DNA from: an uncultured Granulosicoccaceae bacterium
Lineage (GTDB): Bacteria > Pseudomonadota > Gammaproteobacteria > Granulosicoccales > Granulosicoccaceae
Assembly: GCA_938020525.1 (NCBI GenBank)
Contig: CALIHW010000161.1
Coordinates: forward strand, 1 to 35,555
Direction of reading: 5' to 3'
DNA length: 35,555 nucleotides
Shown: positions 17,367-26,843 of the stretch, one piece after another
Numbering within the stretch: position 1 is the first letter of the stretch
Layout: each line of letters begins with the position of its first letter
Notes under the pieces: model-generated
The model's database searches: none
What the model was told of the DNA's origin: nothing
The model's input: only the letters and a program-made list of their open reading frames with translations
Translations under genes and position numbers: made by a program

Positions 17367-17804
17367 CTAGTAATCTATTTTTAAATCGAAGACTACTTTG
17401 TCTCTGTGATCTTCAGACTGGATGTCGAAAGATAACTCCCAGCGACCATTCATACTGAATTTCAAACCTTTGACCAGATATTTACCTTCTCCCAGGTATT
17501 CACTGACCTGAGGTTGCGTCGGTAAACCATGGCCATGCGCTGGCATGCCACCGCCTACAGTAATACGTGCGGGGCTCACTGCTTCACCGCTAACGGACTC
17601 AACGGTCAGAATCCACTCGAGAAATTCATTTATTTCAACTGCGTTTTCCACTTGCGAGTCAAGTGTCACATTAAAAAGACCTTGCTCAGAGGTCTGCTGC
17701 CAGACGAGTGTTTCCTGAGTTGCTTGTTCACCCACCACAGTGGCGGTAATGAACACAAGACAGAAAATAGACAACTTCAGGATATTGCTCATAGTGAATC
17801 GCAT
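17367..17804 (-). CDS. Small secreted YtkA/FixH-like protein
   Basis: A protein of 145 residues from ATG 17804, with a signal peptide (ILKLSIFCLVFITATVVG) and one beta-sandwich-like domain. The segment ITVGGGMPAHGHGLPTQP and GEGKYLVKGLKFSMNGRWEL matches the YtkA-like/FixH-like group, immunoglobulin-like domains often found with copper or cytochrome oxidase genes; the MPAHGHG stretch with Met and two His could bind metal. No such neighbours are present here, so the role is open. The frame extends to an ATG at 17837, but that would place 16 extra residues before the signal peptide; no start has a clear ribosome-binding site. A cold-shock gene lies upstream in the same direction. Confidence 0.75.
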   Translation of the reverse strand: MRFTMSNILKLSIFCLVFITATVVGEQATQETLVWQQTSEQGLFNVTLDSQVENAVEINEFLEWILTVESVSGEAVSPARITVGGGMPAHGHGLPTQPQVSEYLGEGKYLVKGLKFSMNGRWELSFDIQSEDHRDKVVFDLKIDY

Positions 17805-17880
17805 TTCTTGAGGGATTAAAGCGAGTCCAAAAAACATAAGGTCGCCCAGGTTGGACGACGATATGGACCCACAACTACCT

Positions 17881-18156
17881 TTACGCTGTGCCGACTTCCT
17901 CTAGATACTCGTCGACCTGCTCGTCATGAGCGACGTTACCGCTATCGGCCATCAGGCGTTCAACTTCTGCAGCCTGCCAGCCTTTGTCGCTGCGTGTCTG
18001 TAAGAATTCTACTTCTTCACCCTCGTTAAGTGATTTATAGCCATCACCCATTATTGAACGGTAGTGTACAAACACATCTTCTTCGTCAGCATTCAGGATA
18101 AATCCATACCCTTTTGCATTATCAAACCACTTCACTTTGCCTACTGATTTAGCCAC
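17881..18156 (-). CDS. Cold-shock domain protein with acidic tail
   Basis: A 91-residue paralogue of the protein at 247-471: the first 70 residues form the cold-shock domain with KGYGFI (15-20) and VFVHY (28-32), and residues 71-91 add an acidic, mostly charged tail ending EEVGTA. RNA-chaperone function is known for the family. The tail could tune nucleic acid affinity, an inference. The ATG at 18156 follows AAAGGTACTAAGGTG. The YtkA-like gene lies 76 bases downstream, so cotranscription is possible. Confidence 0.94.
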   Translation of the reverse strand: MAKSVGKVKWFDNAKGYGFILNADEEDVFVHYRSIMGDGYKSLNEGEEVEFLQTRSDKGWQAAEVERLMADSGNVAHDEQVDEYLEEVGTA

Positions 18157-18488
18157 CTTAGTACCTTTCTATTTCAAATAAACCAACCCAAACGGGCAAC
18201 CTCACCACAAATATCACTTAAACTTCTTACGATCTTCGATTGCGTTGCAGAATTTAACATAGTCCTATTTTCACTGCCAATTGGCCAGCGAAAATTTACT
18301 CACCACGTTTCGGGTATTGTGACGTAGTGACCTCTACGCAATATTCGAATCTGAACAACCGCTTGGCACTAAACTTCCTAAACCACGGATCGATGCAATT
18401 GAAAAAAGTTGCACATTACTTTAATTCATATGTCTACTCTGTCGAGTCGGATTAGGAAAAACACAGTTTTGGCGATCAGTTCGAGTTC
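18157..18488. other. Divergent intergenic region, possible cold-shock leader
   Basis: 332 bases between the cold-shock gene (minus) and the DUF4159 gene (plus). Long leaders are usual for cold-shock mRNAs and could fill the left half. A short dyad TGCAA/TTGCA is near 18394-18411. I see no open frame or RNA gene. Confidence 0.4.
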
Positions 18489-19448
18489 GTGAAGCAGTTT
18501 TCTTTCAGCAAGGGTACAGCGTTGAACATCTCTACAATGAATTCAGGATCGAGCCTGCTGCAATCGGCACGGAACCTATTGATTCGAAATAACAAAATAC
18601 CAACCTGGATGATACTCAGTGTCAGTGTGGCATGGCTCTCCTGCGCGGCCCCGGTGGCAGCGCAGCAAGGCATATGCGTGGCACCACAACGACCTGTGTG
18701 CCCACAAATTGTCGCACGTGTCCCACAGCACGAATTCACTTTTTCACGGCTGATATTTGCAGATAATCCTGTTGCTGTTCATGAACTCGGAGACTACGTC
18801 GGGTTTCCTCATTGGCAGGCGGACTGTTCAGACTCTGATCCGCACTTTATCTCCGCAATAAAGCGCATGACACGAATAGATACCAACAAGACGTCACAGA
18901 GTATTTCTGTCTCCGACGAGTCTCTGTTCGATTATCCGGCGCTATACATGGTGGAGGCTGGCTTTGCATCGTTCACACAGCCCGAAGCGGATCGTTTGAA
19001 AGAATATTTGCTGCGTGGCGGATTTCTGCTGGTAGACGATTTTCACGGCAGCTACCAATGGGGCAAATTCGAAGAATGGATGGGTCAGATTTTTCCCGAC
19101 AGAGAAATCGTTGATCTACCGAAAGAGCACGAGATCTTTCATGTTCACTTTGATATCAACAAGTTTGTTCAGATACCTGGCTTAAGAGCATTGTGCCTGA
19201 ATAATGGTGCTACCTGGGAGCGCCCGATGAGCAAGGCCGGCACCATTATCGAGAGCAACAGTTCCCGGCAACAACCCGCCTGGCGAGCGATTCTGGACGA
19301 TGATGATCGCGTCATGGTAATGATCAACTGGAACGTTGACCTGGGTGACGCCTGGGAACATGCTGATATGGAGGAGTACGCGTCAGCTTATACCTCTACG
19401 GCTTACCGCCTTGGCGTTAACTATATGATCTACAGCCTGACTCACTAA
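18489..19448 (+). CDS. DUF4159 domain-containing secreted protein
   Basis: A frame of 319 residues from GTG 18489. A hydrophobic segment near residues 38-58 (WMILSVSVAWLSCAAPVAA) looks like a signal peptide, so the true start may be ATG 18537. The mature part starts with a Cys- and Pro-rich linker, then a DUF4159 domain at about 82-318: FTFSRLIFADN, the HFISAIKRMTRI helix, LFDYPALYMVEAGFASF, YLLRGGFLLVDDFHGS and HEIFHVHFDINKF are close to the family pattern. The domain is related to glutamine-amidotransferase-like folds, and members often sit beside MoxR ATPase and VWA genes; neither is present here. Function unknown. It converges on trhO, with 15 bases between the stops. Confidence 0.85.
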   Translation: MKQFSFSKGTALNISTMNSGSSLLQSARNLLIRNNKIPTWMILSVSVAWLSCAAPVAAQQGICVAPQRPVCPQIVARVPQHEFTFSRLIFADNPVAVHELGDYVGFPHWQADCSDSDPHFISAIKRMTRIDTNKTSQSISVSDESLFDYPALYMVEAGFASFTQPEADRLKEYLLRGGFLLVDDFHGSYQWGKFEEWMGQIFPDREIVDLPKEHEIFHVHFDINKFVQIPGLRALCLNNGATWERPMSKAGTIIESNSSRQQPAWRAILDDDDRVMVMINWNVDLGDAWEHADMEEYASAYTSTAYRLGVNYMIYSLTH

Positions 19449-19463
19449 GTGCCGGGTCGCTTT

Positions 19464-20519
19464 TCATACCGACCATACACGGTACCGTGCAGGCATCGCC
19501 GAGGCTTTACACTTCAGACTTAGGGACTTTGATCTGGTTTGATTTGATTTGGTCTGATTTGATTTGGCCTTATATTTAGTCTCGCGTTTAGCCTGTAACA
19601 GTACTTTCGCATCTTCGCCAATGTGAGCCTCACCACGCACACGTGCAAGCTGCATTTGTTTCTCACGTTCGAGAAAGCGCTGCCTCTGTTCATCGGTTAT
19701 CTCATCATAACATTTCGGACACTGGGCGCCGGCTATGTATTGCTCACTTTGTTTATCTAATTCTGTAATTGGACGTCGACAACCGTGACATTGTTCGTAA
19801 CTTCCGGGTTCCAGTCGATGAGTGACAGTCACTCTGTCATCAAAAACAAAACACTCACCTCGCCATAACGACTCACTCTCAGGTACTTTTTCAAGGTACT
19901 TTAGAATGCCACCTTTGAGATGGTAAACCTCTTCAAAGCCCTGTTCGCGCAAGTAGGCAGTTGATTTTTCACAACGAATCCCTCCAGTACAAAACATCGC
20001 GATCTTTTTGTGTTTGTTCTTATCCAGGGACTGCTCAGCATAGGCCGGAAACTCACGAAAAGATTCGGTGTGCGGGTTTAGCGCACCAGCGAAGCTGCCA
20101 ACCTCGCATTCATAGTCATTCCGGGTATCTATCAGCAACACTTCTGGATCAGAAATAAGTGCGTTCCAGTCTTCGGCATCGACGTAGGTGCCAGTGGCGT
20201 TTTGCGGATCAATTCCTTCAACCCCCATTGTCACGATTTCTTTCTTTAGTTTTACCCTGGAACGTTTGAACGGAAGCTCTGCACTGACAGACTCCTTACA
20301 ATCAAGATCTGCCAGGTTGGGTATCAGCCGCAACCAGTTCAGTACCTGGTCTACCCCTTCCCGGGATCCTGCAATTGTGCCATTCACTCCTTCTGTCGCG
20401 AGCAGCAATGTGCCACGAACCCTTTCATTTAACATCAGGTCCAGTAAAGGCTGACGCAGCGACTCGTGATTATCGAGCCGAACAAACTTGTACAATGCAC
20501 AAACGATCGTGGTCTGCAC
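19464..20519 (-). CDS. trhO: tRNA uridine(34) hydroxylase TrhO (YceA, rhodanese-like)
   Basis: A 351-residue protein. TrhO hydroxylates uridine 34 of certain tRNAs to 5-hydroxyuridine in an oxygen-dependent reaction. The N-terminal part ([21 protein letters not shown]) and the rhodanese domain with [10 protein letters not shown] (catalytic Cys177, second Cys183) are diagnostic; a CxxC...CxxC knuckle (CHGC and CPKC) follows as in the family. The start is decided by AGGAGA at 20526-20531, six bases before GTG 20519; the frame runs on to 20690 without support. The last 35 residues are lysine- and serine-rich with a duplicated KSNQT; the DNA there is a run of TTTGATTTGG-like units, so the tail may have grown by slippage. 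Confidence 0.94.
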   Translation of the reverse strand: MQTTIVCALYKFVRLDNHESLRQPLLDLMLNERVRGTLLLATEGVNGTIAGSREGVDQVLNWLRLIPNLADLDCKESVSAELPFKRSRVKLKKEIVTMGVEGIDPQNATGTYVDAEDWNALISDPEVLLIDTRNDYECEVGSFAGALNPHTESFREFPAYAEQSLDKNKHKKIAMFCTGGIRCEKSTAYLREQGFEEVYHLKGGILKYLEKVPESESLWRGECFVFDDRVTVTHRLEPGSYEQCHGCRRPITELDKQSEQYIAGAQCPKCYDEITDEQRQRFLEREKQMQLARVRGEAHIGEDAKVLLQAKRETKYKAKSNQTKSNQTRSKSLSLKCKASAMPARYRVWSV

Positions 20520-20703
20520 TTTAATTCTCCTGGCCATCCGAGACGTAAATCCGGTGCCTTTCGATTGTTTACAGAAACTCTGAAATGACAACACATTGTA
20601 ATGACAGCTATCCGCAGTTACTACCGTGTCGACCGATTTCCATAAGTTTATAGAAACTGCCGCCAGAAAGCACAAACGCGGTAAATACAAATGCGAACAA
20701 CAA

Positions 20704-21849
20704 ATGCAAAGCCGTGAACTACTAGAAAAGCTTATCGCCTATGCCACAGTCAGTCGCGATAGCAACCTGGCGCTTATAGACTTTACCCAACAGTACCTGC
20801 AAGACGCTGGTTATACCCCCGAGCTCATTTACAACGATGAGAAAACCAAAGCCAATCTTTACTGCGTAATCGGCCCGGCTGAAAAACCTGGCGTAATGTT
20901 GTCAGGCCATACAGACGTTGTGCCAGTAGACGGTCAAAACTGGTCATCAGATCCTTTCATCATGCGCGAGCAAGACAACAAGCTTTACGGTCGAGGGACT
21001 TGTGACATGAAAGGCTTCATTGCCTGCGTACTCTCAGCAGTAAAATCAATTAAAGCAGATAAACTGCAAACCCCCCTACACCTTGCTTTCAGCTACGACG
21101 AAGAAATCGGGTGTATCGGTGTAAGGCGCCTGTTAGACACATTGAAATCTGCAAAAACAAAACCAAAGTTCTGTATCGTTGGTGAACCGACAATGATGCA
21201 GCCAGTCATTGAACACAAGGGAAAAACTGCAGCAAGGGTGCATTGTCACGGGGTTGAAGGTCACTCCAGTCTCGCACCCAAATCAGTGAATGCCATATAT
21301 CTCGCGACAGACTTAATCAATGAGATCAGATCCATTCAGCAAAGGCTAATAGATCATGGCACCCACGATCGCGAATATGATATCTCACATACTACCCTTC
21401 ATGTCGGCACACTCAAAGGTGGCACAGCACTAAATATTGTCCCTAACTACTGTACTTTTGATTTTGAAATCCGCAATCTCCCCGTTGACAACCCACTCAA
21501 GCTGATTTATGAATTAATTGATGCTGCTGATCAGATTGTCAAACCTTTAAAGGCAAAGCATCCGGGTGTTAAGATAGATATTGAAACAATCAATGAATAC
21601 CCGGCACTAAATACTACAGCCGAGAGTGACATTGTTGCATTTGTTCGAGAACTCACCGGCGCTAACATACTTGGAAAAATTGCTTTCGGCACTGAAGGCG
21701 GGCTATTCAAGCGCGAACTTGGGGTCGAAACCGTTGTACTTGGACCCGGCAATATAGAACAGGCGCACAAACCAGATGAATTTATATCCATTGATCAATT
21801 GGACCGCTGCGATCGATTTATCACAAAGTTGATTGCAGCCTTGAGTTAA
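20704..21849 (+). CDS. argE: Acetylornithine deacetylase (ArgE, M20)
   Basis: A 381-residue M20 metallopeptidase. Zinc-site motifs are intact: [11 protein letters not shown] (His, Asp), [10 protein letters not shown] (bridging Asp), YDEEIGCIG (general base Glu and ligand Glu) and [15 protein letters not shown] near the C-terminus is typical of ArgE. The enzyme removes acetyl from N-acetylornithine in arginine synthesis. Its N-terminus ([25 protein letters not shown]) supports the ATG at 20704; the frame opens at GTG 20626 but the extra 26 residues look unlike the family. No other arg gene is nearby and related M20 deacetylases share these motifs, so a catabolic deacetylase remains possible. 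A class-V aminotransferase-like gene follows 89 bases later. Confidence 0.88.
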   Translation: MQSRELLEKLIAYATVSRDSNLALIDFTQQYLQDAGYTPELIYNDEKTKANLYCVIGPAEKPGVMLSGHTDVVPVDGQNWSSDPFIMREQDNKLYGRGTCDMKGFIACVLSAVKSIKADKLQTPLHLAFSYDEEIGCIGVRRLLDTLKSAKTKPKFCIVGEPTMMQPVIEHKGKTAARVHCHGVEGHSSLAPKSVNAIYLATDLINEIRSIQQRLIDHGTHDREYDISHTTLHVGTLKGGTALNIVPNYCTFDFEIRNLPVDNPLKLIYELIDAADQIVKPLKAKHPGVKIDIETINEYPALNTTAESDIVAFVRELTGANILGKIAFGTEGGLFKRELGVETVVLGPGNIEQAHKPDEFISIDQLDRCDRFITKLIAALS

Positions 21850-21938
21850 AAATCAGGCAGATAAATACGTGTTAAGCAACCGGGGTTGATAAGCTGCCCC
21901 AGCATAAAAGAATGGTAATAAGAGAAAGGCAATAAGCA

Positions 21939-23189
21939 ATGACGGACACAAAGCTCAATCATCTGGATGTCAATTTTATACGTAGTTGTTTTCCAACATT
22001 TGAAGAACCGCTAGCCGCAAAAACTGCCTTTTTTGAAAACGCCGGTGGCAGCTATGTGGCAGGAGCTGTACTCAATCAGCTAATGCATTTTTATAAATTC
22101 AATAAAGTGCAGCCATACGGCGCTGCAGAAATTCTTCACACGGCGGGTGAGCAAATGGATAACGGTCGCCAGACGATGGCCGATCTCCTCGGCATAAACT
22201 CGGCTGACCTAACCCTTGGCGCATCGACAACTCAGAACTTCAATACACTGGCATACGCTTGCGAAGGTCTGGTAAACAGCAATTCAGAAGTCATTATCAC
22301 CGATCAGGATCATGAAGCGAATATCGGTGCGTGGGAGCGTCTCTGTGAAAGAACAGGCGCGACACTCAAGGTTTGGAATATCAATACAAAGACTGCTGAA
22401 CTCGACCTTGAGAGCTTTGAAGCATTGCTGACGCCCAAAACAACGATCGTTTGTATGACACACAGCTCCAATATTGTCGGCACCGTTAATCCGGTAGATA
22501 AGGTAATAGCGCTTTGTAAACCAAAAAACATCCGTGTCGCAGTTGACGGGGTGTCCTATGCACCCCATATGTGGCCGGACATTCCCTCTTTAAGTCCGGA
22601 TGCTTATTGCTTCAGTACTTACAAAACTTATGGAACCCATATGGGGGTGATGTACACCAGCGAAGAATTTCGATCGCAGCTAACACCGCAGTGCCACTAC
22701 TTTAACCGTGGTTATGAAAGCAAACTACTCGATGGTGCAGGACCTGATCACGCATCAATTGCCGCTTTGGGAGGTTTGGGCGACTATTTCAGCAATGCGC
22801 ATCAACATCATTTTGGCAATACGGACCAAAGCCTGTTTGAAAAAGCATTACAAGTATCTTCACTGATGCACGCCCACGAGACACAGTTATGTAATCAGTT
22901 GCTTGAAGATCTATCAGGTTTACCTGTACACGTGCTGGGTCGCGATCACACTGACGGCCGCGAAGCGAATATCGCACTAATTTCAGACAAACACTCATCC
23001 GCCACTTTATCTCAACAACTCGCTAATAACGATATCGCCGCTGGCAATGGTAACTTCTACGCAACTCGTCTACTTGAAAGGATGGGTATCGAAGATATTG
23101 AAGATGGCGTGCTGAGAATCAGTTTCTCCCACTACAATACATCCGAAGAGGTTGCACGAGTTGTCGATACACTCAAGGCATGCCATTAG
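21939..23189 (+). CDS. Aminotransferase class V / cysteine desulfurase-like protein
   Basis: A 416-residue PLP enzyme of fold type I. The Schiff-base lysine is Lys229 in CFSTYKTYGTHMG; VDGVSYAPH supplies the cofactor Asp; DQDHEANIGAW and THSSNIVGTVNPV are further family motifs. The pattern is that of the VC1184-like branch of cysteine desulfurase-like proteins (TIGR01976), whose substrate is not established. The usual catalytic-Cys loop of IscS/SufS is not evident, so it may be a lyase or transaminase and not a sulfur donor. ATG 21939 follows AGAAAGG. It is 89 bases after argE and 95 before the coiled-coil gene. Confidence 0.87.
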   Translation: MTDTKLNHLDVNFIRSCFPTFEEPLAAKTAFFENAGGSYVAGAVLNQLMHFYKFNKVQPYGAAEILHTAGEQMDNGRQTMADLLGINSADLTLGASTTQNFNTLAYACEGLVNSNSEVIITDQDHEANIGAWERLCERTGATLKVWNINTKTAELDLESFEALLTPKTTIVCMTHSSNIVGTVNPVDKVIALCKPKNIRVAVDGVSYAPHMWPDIPSLSPDAYCFSTYKTYGTHMGVMYTSEEFRSQLTPQCHYFNRGYESKLLDGAGPDHASIAALGGLGDYFSNAHQHHFGNTDQSLFEKALQVSSLMHAHETQLCNQLLEDLSGLPVHVLGRDHTDGREANIALISDKHSSATLSQQLANNDIAAGNGNFYATRLLERMGIEDIEDGVLRISFSHYNTSEEVARVVDTLKACH

Positions 23190-23284
23190 CTAAATCTGGA
23201 AAAAGTAGAAACCCTTCTTCGACATGCAGTATCGGCACCGCCGGGTTTAGAATATAGTCCTCGATCAGTACCAGGAGATAAGCA

Positions 23285-24202
23285 ATGAGCGAACTGATAA
23301 TCAAGCTCAAAGGGGAAGTCACAGATACCAACTTCGATGAATGGAAAAACGACCTCATCGCAAAGCTGGGCAGGATCAACACTGAACTCTCCACTGATGA
23401 TGACTTCGCTAATGCTGAGTCTGATGTACGCGCAATTAAGGCCGGAGAGAAATCTCTTAAAGACGCCAAAGCAACAGCACTGGAACAAGCAGCTGAAATT
23501 CAAAAGCTGTTTGACGCGATTGATACCGTTAGCAGTGAGGCACGAGATGCGCGCCTGGCACTTGAGCGTCAGATTAAGAAAAGAAAATCAGAAATAAAAG
23601 ATGACATTGTGGACGCAGGAGTTGAAGCAGTAAAAGGCTACCTGCAGAAACAAAGCGAAGCACTGCAATCGTTGCGGCACTCGTGGTTAGAGAGATCCGC
23701 CTTTGAAGATGAGATCAAAGGTAAGCGCACGACTTCAAGCATGCAAAAGGCCGTACTTGGTTTGGCAGAGAAAATCAAAACTGAGATCTCTGATCGTGAA
23801 GCATCAATTAACGATAATCAGAAAGCTATTGATAATATCGACGAAAAATATAGTGCCGTGTTTCAGGACGAACAATCATTGTTACTGATGGAAAGTGACG
23901 CTCTCAAGTCAACTATCGAAGAACGGATTGAATACTTCGAAGCTGAAAAGAAAAAGCAGCCTGTGGAGGCCGTAGCCGAAGAACAATCTGAAGAATCAAA
24001 CGAAGAAAATGCCACCGAACCAGAAGACAATGAACCAGAAGACACTAAATCAGAAGAGGAAGCTTATATCCATCCGGCCGATCAGTCGCATGTTATATCA
24101 ATTGAAGTATTTGCTGAAATTGACGACGCACAGACACTTTTTGATGAAATAGACGATCAATATTCAAATCGTGAAATCGTCGGGGAAATAAAACTCAGCT
24201 AG
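23285..24202 (+). CDS. Coiled-coil protein of unknown function (DUF1351-like)
   Basis: A 305-residue, highly charged, mostly helical protein with no signal peptide. Residues 1-110 (ELIIKLKGEVTDTNFDEW, ATALEQAAEIQKLFD, ARLALERQIKKRKSEIKDD) resemble phage-associated DUF1351 proteins, helical accessory factors found near recombination genes. That similarity is from pattern memory and weak. Residues about 232-263 are a Glu-rich low-complexity linker, and the last 40 form a small mixed domain. The ATG has an excellent ribosome-binding site (AGGAGA, 7 bases away). It sits 48 bases before a complete MITE-like element. No phage genes are near, so it may be a lone acquired gene. Confidence 0.7.
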   Translation: MSELIIKLKGEVTDTNFDEWKNDLIAKLGRINTELSTDDDFANAESDVRAIKAGEKSLKDAKATALEQAAEIQKLFDAIDTVSSEARDARLALERQIKKRKSEIKDDIVDAGVEAVKGYLQKQSEALQSLRHSWLERSAFEDEIKGKRTTSSMQKAVLGLAEKIKTEISDREASINDNQKAIDNIDEKYSAVFQDEQSLLLMESDALKSTIEERIEYFEAEKKKQPVEAVAEEQSEESNEENATEPEDNEPEDTKSEEEAYIHPADQSHVISIEVFAEIDDAQTLFDEIDDQYSNREIVGEIKLS

Positions 24203-24618
24203 CAGCGGCTGCGGACAAGTACGGTAACATTTACAGCCGCGTGTTAACCTAGCCCGGTTTATTCATGAAAATGACGGCACCCCGCTTGATCTTTGATTCC
24301 ACAGCGAATTTTTTCTCTTGCAAATATCAGTAAGCCAAGTAAATGAAAACATGGAACGCGAGAAGAAAATACCCTGTGAAACCAATGCTCTGCGCGCTAT
24401 GCTCATCATTTCACAAATAAACCGGGCTAGAGTTGTCGATTAGAATGTTGAGCCCCGTGTAACGATACCGAGGCCAATATATCCAACTACCAGAGTCGAA
24501 TCGTCTCACAACTGTATTGAAGCTCTTGATGAGGGAGTAACCGTTGTCTGCGAGTTTCACCTCGGCGAGTACCAATTATCAATCTCTCTCATCTATATAC
24601 TTTGAATTTCACACCGTA
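24203..24618. other. Intergenic region holding the MITE-like element
   Basis: 416 bases between the coiled-coil gene and the aldolase gene, which converge. It begins with a loose stem (GCGGCTG at 24205-24211, CAGCCGC at 24234-24240), then the element described separately. The last 190 bases show no gene, repeat or terminator I recognise. Confidence 0.5.
24250..24429 (+). mobile_element. MITE-like element, copy 2 (complete, TA-flanked)
   Basis: The core is 24252-24427 (176 bases). It begins GCCCGGTTTATT and ends AATAAACCGGGC, perfect 12-base terminal inverted repeats; with a few mismatches and one gap the similarity extends to about 28 bases. TA flanks both ends (24250-24251 and 24428-24429), so the junction reads as CTAG-CCC at both sides. 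It encodes no transposase. TA flanks and such ends are known from IS630/Tc1-type MITEs; assigning that family here is inference. Copy 1 is at 1-165. Confidence 0.78.
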
Positions 24619-25386
24619 CTAATTGCTTAAATCTGCTAGCGCAGTCGCCACCTGTCTTGCACCTGCCATTGCAAAACCATGTTCTGAAGCAATATGAAAC
24701 ATCGTCACGCCGAGTTTGTTTAGCGCTTCTGCGGAGCTGGTGTCGGGTGCAAACGTAATACAGGTTTTGTTGTGCTTCTTACAAGCGGCCCCAACACTGG
24801 CAATACCGTCTCGAACAAGTTTATCGGTGATATCTGTCACGCCATAACAAACAGCAAGATCGGCTGGTCCTACAAAGAGACCGTCAACCCCGGCAACTGC
24901 AGCTATGTCCATACAGGCATCAACACCCTCAGGTTCTTCTATTTGCACAACGACCACAGTTTCCTCTTCGCTCTGTGCCAAAATCTCTGGCATTTTGCGA
25001 GTTGCGAATCCCGCCCAACGTGTGGAACCAGCGAAGCCGCGACCTCCATGACCGAAGCGCGACCAGCGAGCTACTTGTTCTGCTTTTTCATGCGCATCAA
25101 CATGAGGTACGACGACGCCTGTGGCACCACTATCCAGCACTTTCAATATCTCTTCCCGGTCACCTGATGGCACTCTGACCAAAACCGGAAAATCAAGAGC
25201 ACGGGCAACAGCTAAACAGGCATCCAGTCGTCCCCGGTCAAATGGTGCATGCTCAGTATCTACGGTAACGTAGTCAAGACCCGACAAAGCCATAATTTCG
25301 ATTATGTCGTGGGATGGAGTTTTGACGAATGTTCCGCTTAATATATCGCCTCTTAACATGCGTGTACGTAAACTATCTGCGGCCAT
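24619..25386 (-). CDS. HpcH/HpaI family aldolase
   Basis: A 255-residue class II pyruvate aldolase, a TIM barrel that cleaves 4-hydroxy-2-oxo acids (or makes the reverse aldol) with a divalent metal. Residues expected for the family: His46 in DTEHAPFD, Arg71 in LVRVPSGD, Glu150 in VQIEEPEG, and Asp176 in FVGPADLA. Length is normal for HpaI/GarL/RhmA types. Which hydroxy-oxo acid is used cannot be told; no catabolic partners surround it. ATG 25386 follows AGGATAAATCAA, a good site. Confidence 0.92.
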   Translation of the reverse strand: MAADSLRTRMLRGDILSGTFVKTPSHDIIEIMALSGLDYVTVDTEHAPFDRGRLDACLAVARALDFPVLVRVPSGDREEILKVLDSGATGVVVPHVDAHEKAEQVARWSRFGHGGRGFAGSTRWAGFATRKMPEILAQSEEETVVVVQIEEPEGVDACMDIAAVAGVDGLFVGPADLAVCYGVTDITDKLVRDGIASVGAACKKHNKTCITFAPDTSSAEALNKLGVTMFHIASEHGFAMAGARQVATALADLSN

Positions 25387-25682
25387 TTGATTTATCCTGT
25401 TTAGGTGAGTAACTTAACTGCATTTTTCATTTGGATACGCCCTTCAGCGGAAAAGTGCAATACAAATCGCGTGAGCGCGCACAAGAACATGGCTCGCTAC
25501 CTGTCAAACTTGATCCGGTAAGCCGTGCTGCGATCTTTTCGTTCAAGGCCAAATAAACACTGCTATTTTAGAAATGAAACAAACGATTGATCTTGAACCT
25601 CTTAGCAAGAGCCCTTTCTGAAAGCACACCCACCTTATGCATGTGGCACCTTATGAATAATGCAGGTTTACGGAGCAAAATA

Positions 25683-26843
25683 TTGCGCCTACGCTCAATA
25701 GTCAACACAAACCTGTATTACCTGCGGATTACTCTCTCAAGACCGGTTATTGCTTTGCTTTTAACTACCATACTTAGCTCATGTAGCGGCGGACAAAACT
25801 TTTCCCAGTTCCCGGGATTTGCACAGCACTTTGCCAACTACCCGCCAAGTGACTCGCCGCCAACTACAGCAGAGGTAGCAATACTTCAACAATATAAGCC
25901 ACGCATCTTTGCATCTGAAGGTCAAATGCAGCCGGTAGATTTCTACAAAGACTATATTGCACACGGGACTTTGCACGTAGATGGCAAAAAGCACTACGAA
26001 AAACCAACCGCTGCATTGTTAAACCAATACCGTGATGACCCAAATGCGCTGTTTGAATACAAAGGCGACTATAATCAACCCGGAACATCAGTGATATATG
26101 CCCGCATCGACTATGAACAAATAACTCATCAAAACAAAAAATACGATTTCACGTTTCTCACATACAATCTGGTCTTTCCCGTCAGCGGTATTTTGCAAGG
26201 CCTGGGTACATTACAGTCCTTCGGGTTAGCTATTGTCGGCAACCTGAGTGACTGGCATCAGCTCGACCACTATGTCAACGTCAGTGTTGTACTGCTTGAT
26301 TCAAACCCAGTTGCCATGACGCTGCAGCAGCACAACTACCAGACGACTTACATGCTCGATCCCCGGTCACCAGAGATAGCCGTTGATATCGCGATGCGTT
26401 CCAATGAACTGTACCCACACAGCAGCAACAAAGAACAGCACCCGGCTGTGTCTTTTCTGAGCGCTGATAATATAGAGTTTCTTATAAGCAATAAAAACAA
26501 ACCAATGATGGCAGGCTATGACATCACCCATGGTGCAAAAGAAATCAACTATGAGCTAATGTATTTACCTCAAACTGATGCTTTTTATCAATTCAAAGGA
26601 TCCCTGGGGAAAAACCGGTTGTTGCCCGGTCGAAGCGGTCCGCCAGGTGCAGACTACGCCACCCTGCCTGAATTGATGCCGCGTCATATTCGTCTGATCA
26701 CGGGTTTACGAACCGATTCGGCGGATACTGAAATCGCGTTATTCAACAAGCTATTTGATAAAAAGAACTTTGCTATCAGACCACTGGGAGTAAATGCCTA
26801 CAAAGACCGCTTTTTTAGCGCTTTGAATAAACTACAGCAATGA
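25683..26843 (+). CDS. Lipoprotein of unknown function
   Basis: A 386-residue protein from TTG 25683, chosen because GGAG lies 7 bases upstream and it gives a normal lipoprotein signal: hydrophobic ITLSRPVIALLLTTIL followed by the lipobox LSSC, with Cys34 as lipid anchor. The open frame runs upstream to 25587 and includes ATG 25641 and 25653, which would leave overlong leaders. The mature protein has a Pro-rich linker, then regions such as QQYKPRIFASEGQMQPVDFYKDY, VIYARIDYEQ and LVFPVSGILQGLG that I do not recognise. No catalytic motif is evident. Its stop overlaps the start of the kinase-like gene by 4 bases (ATGA), so the two are translationally coupled. Confidence 0.75.
   Translation: MRLRSIVNTNLYYLRITLSRPVIALLLTTILSSCSGGQNFSQFPGFAQHFANYPPSDSPPTTAEVAILQQYKPRIFASEGQMQPVDFYKDYIAHGTLHVDGKKHYEKPTAALLNQYRDDPNALFEYKGDYNQPGTSVIYARIDYEQITHQNKKYDFTFLTYNLVFPVSGILQGLGTLQSFGLAIVGNLSDWHQLDHYVNVSVVLLDSNPVAMTLQQHNYQTTYMLDPRSPEIAVDIAMRSNELYPHSSNKEQHPAVSFLSADNIEFLISNKNKPMMAGYDITHGAKEINYELMYLPQTDAFYQFKGSLGKNRLLPGRSGPPGADYATLPELMPRHIRLITGLRTDSADTEIALFNKLFDKKNFAIRPLGVNAYKDRFFSALNKLQQ

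Noticed and set aside
20520..20690. Upstream extension of TrhO to 20690
   Set aside because: GTG 20519 has AGGAGA six bases ahead and matches the family N-terminus; the extension would collide with the argE promoter region.
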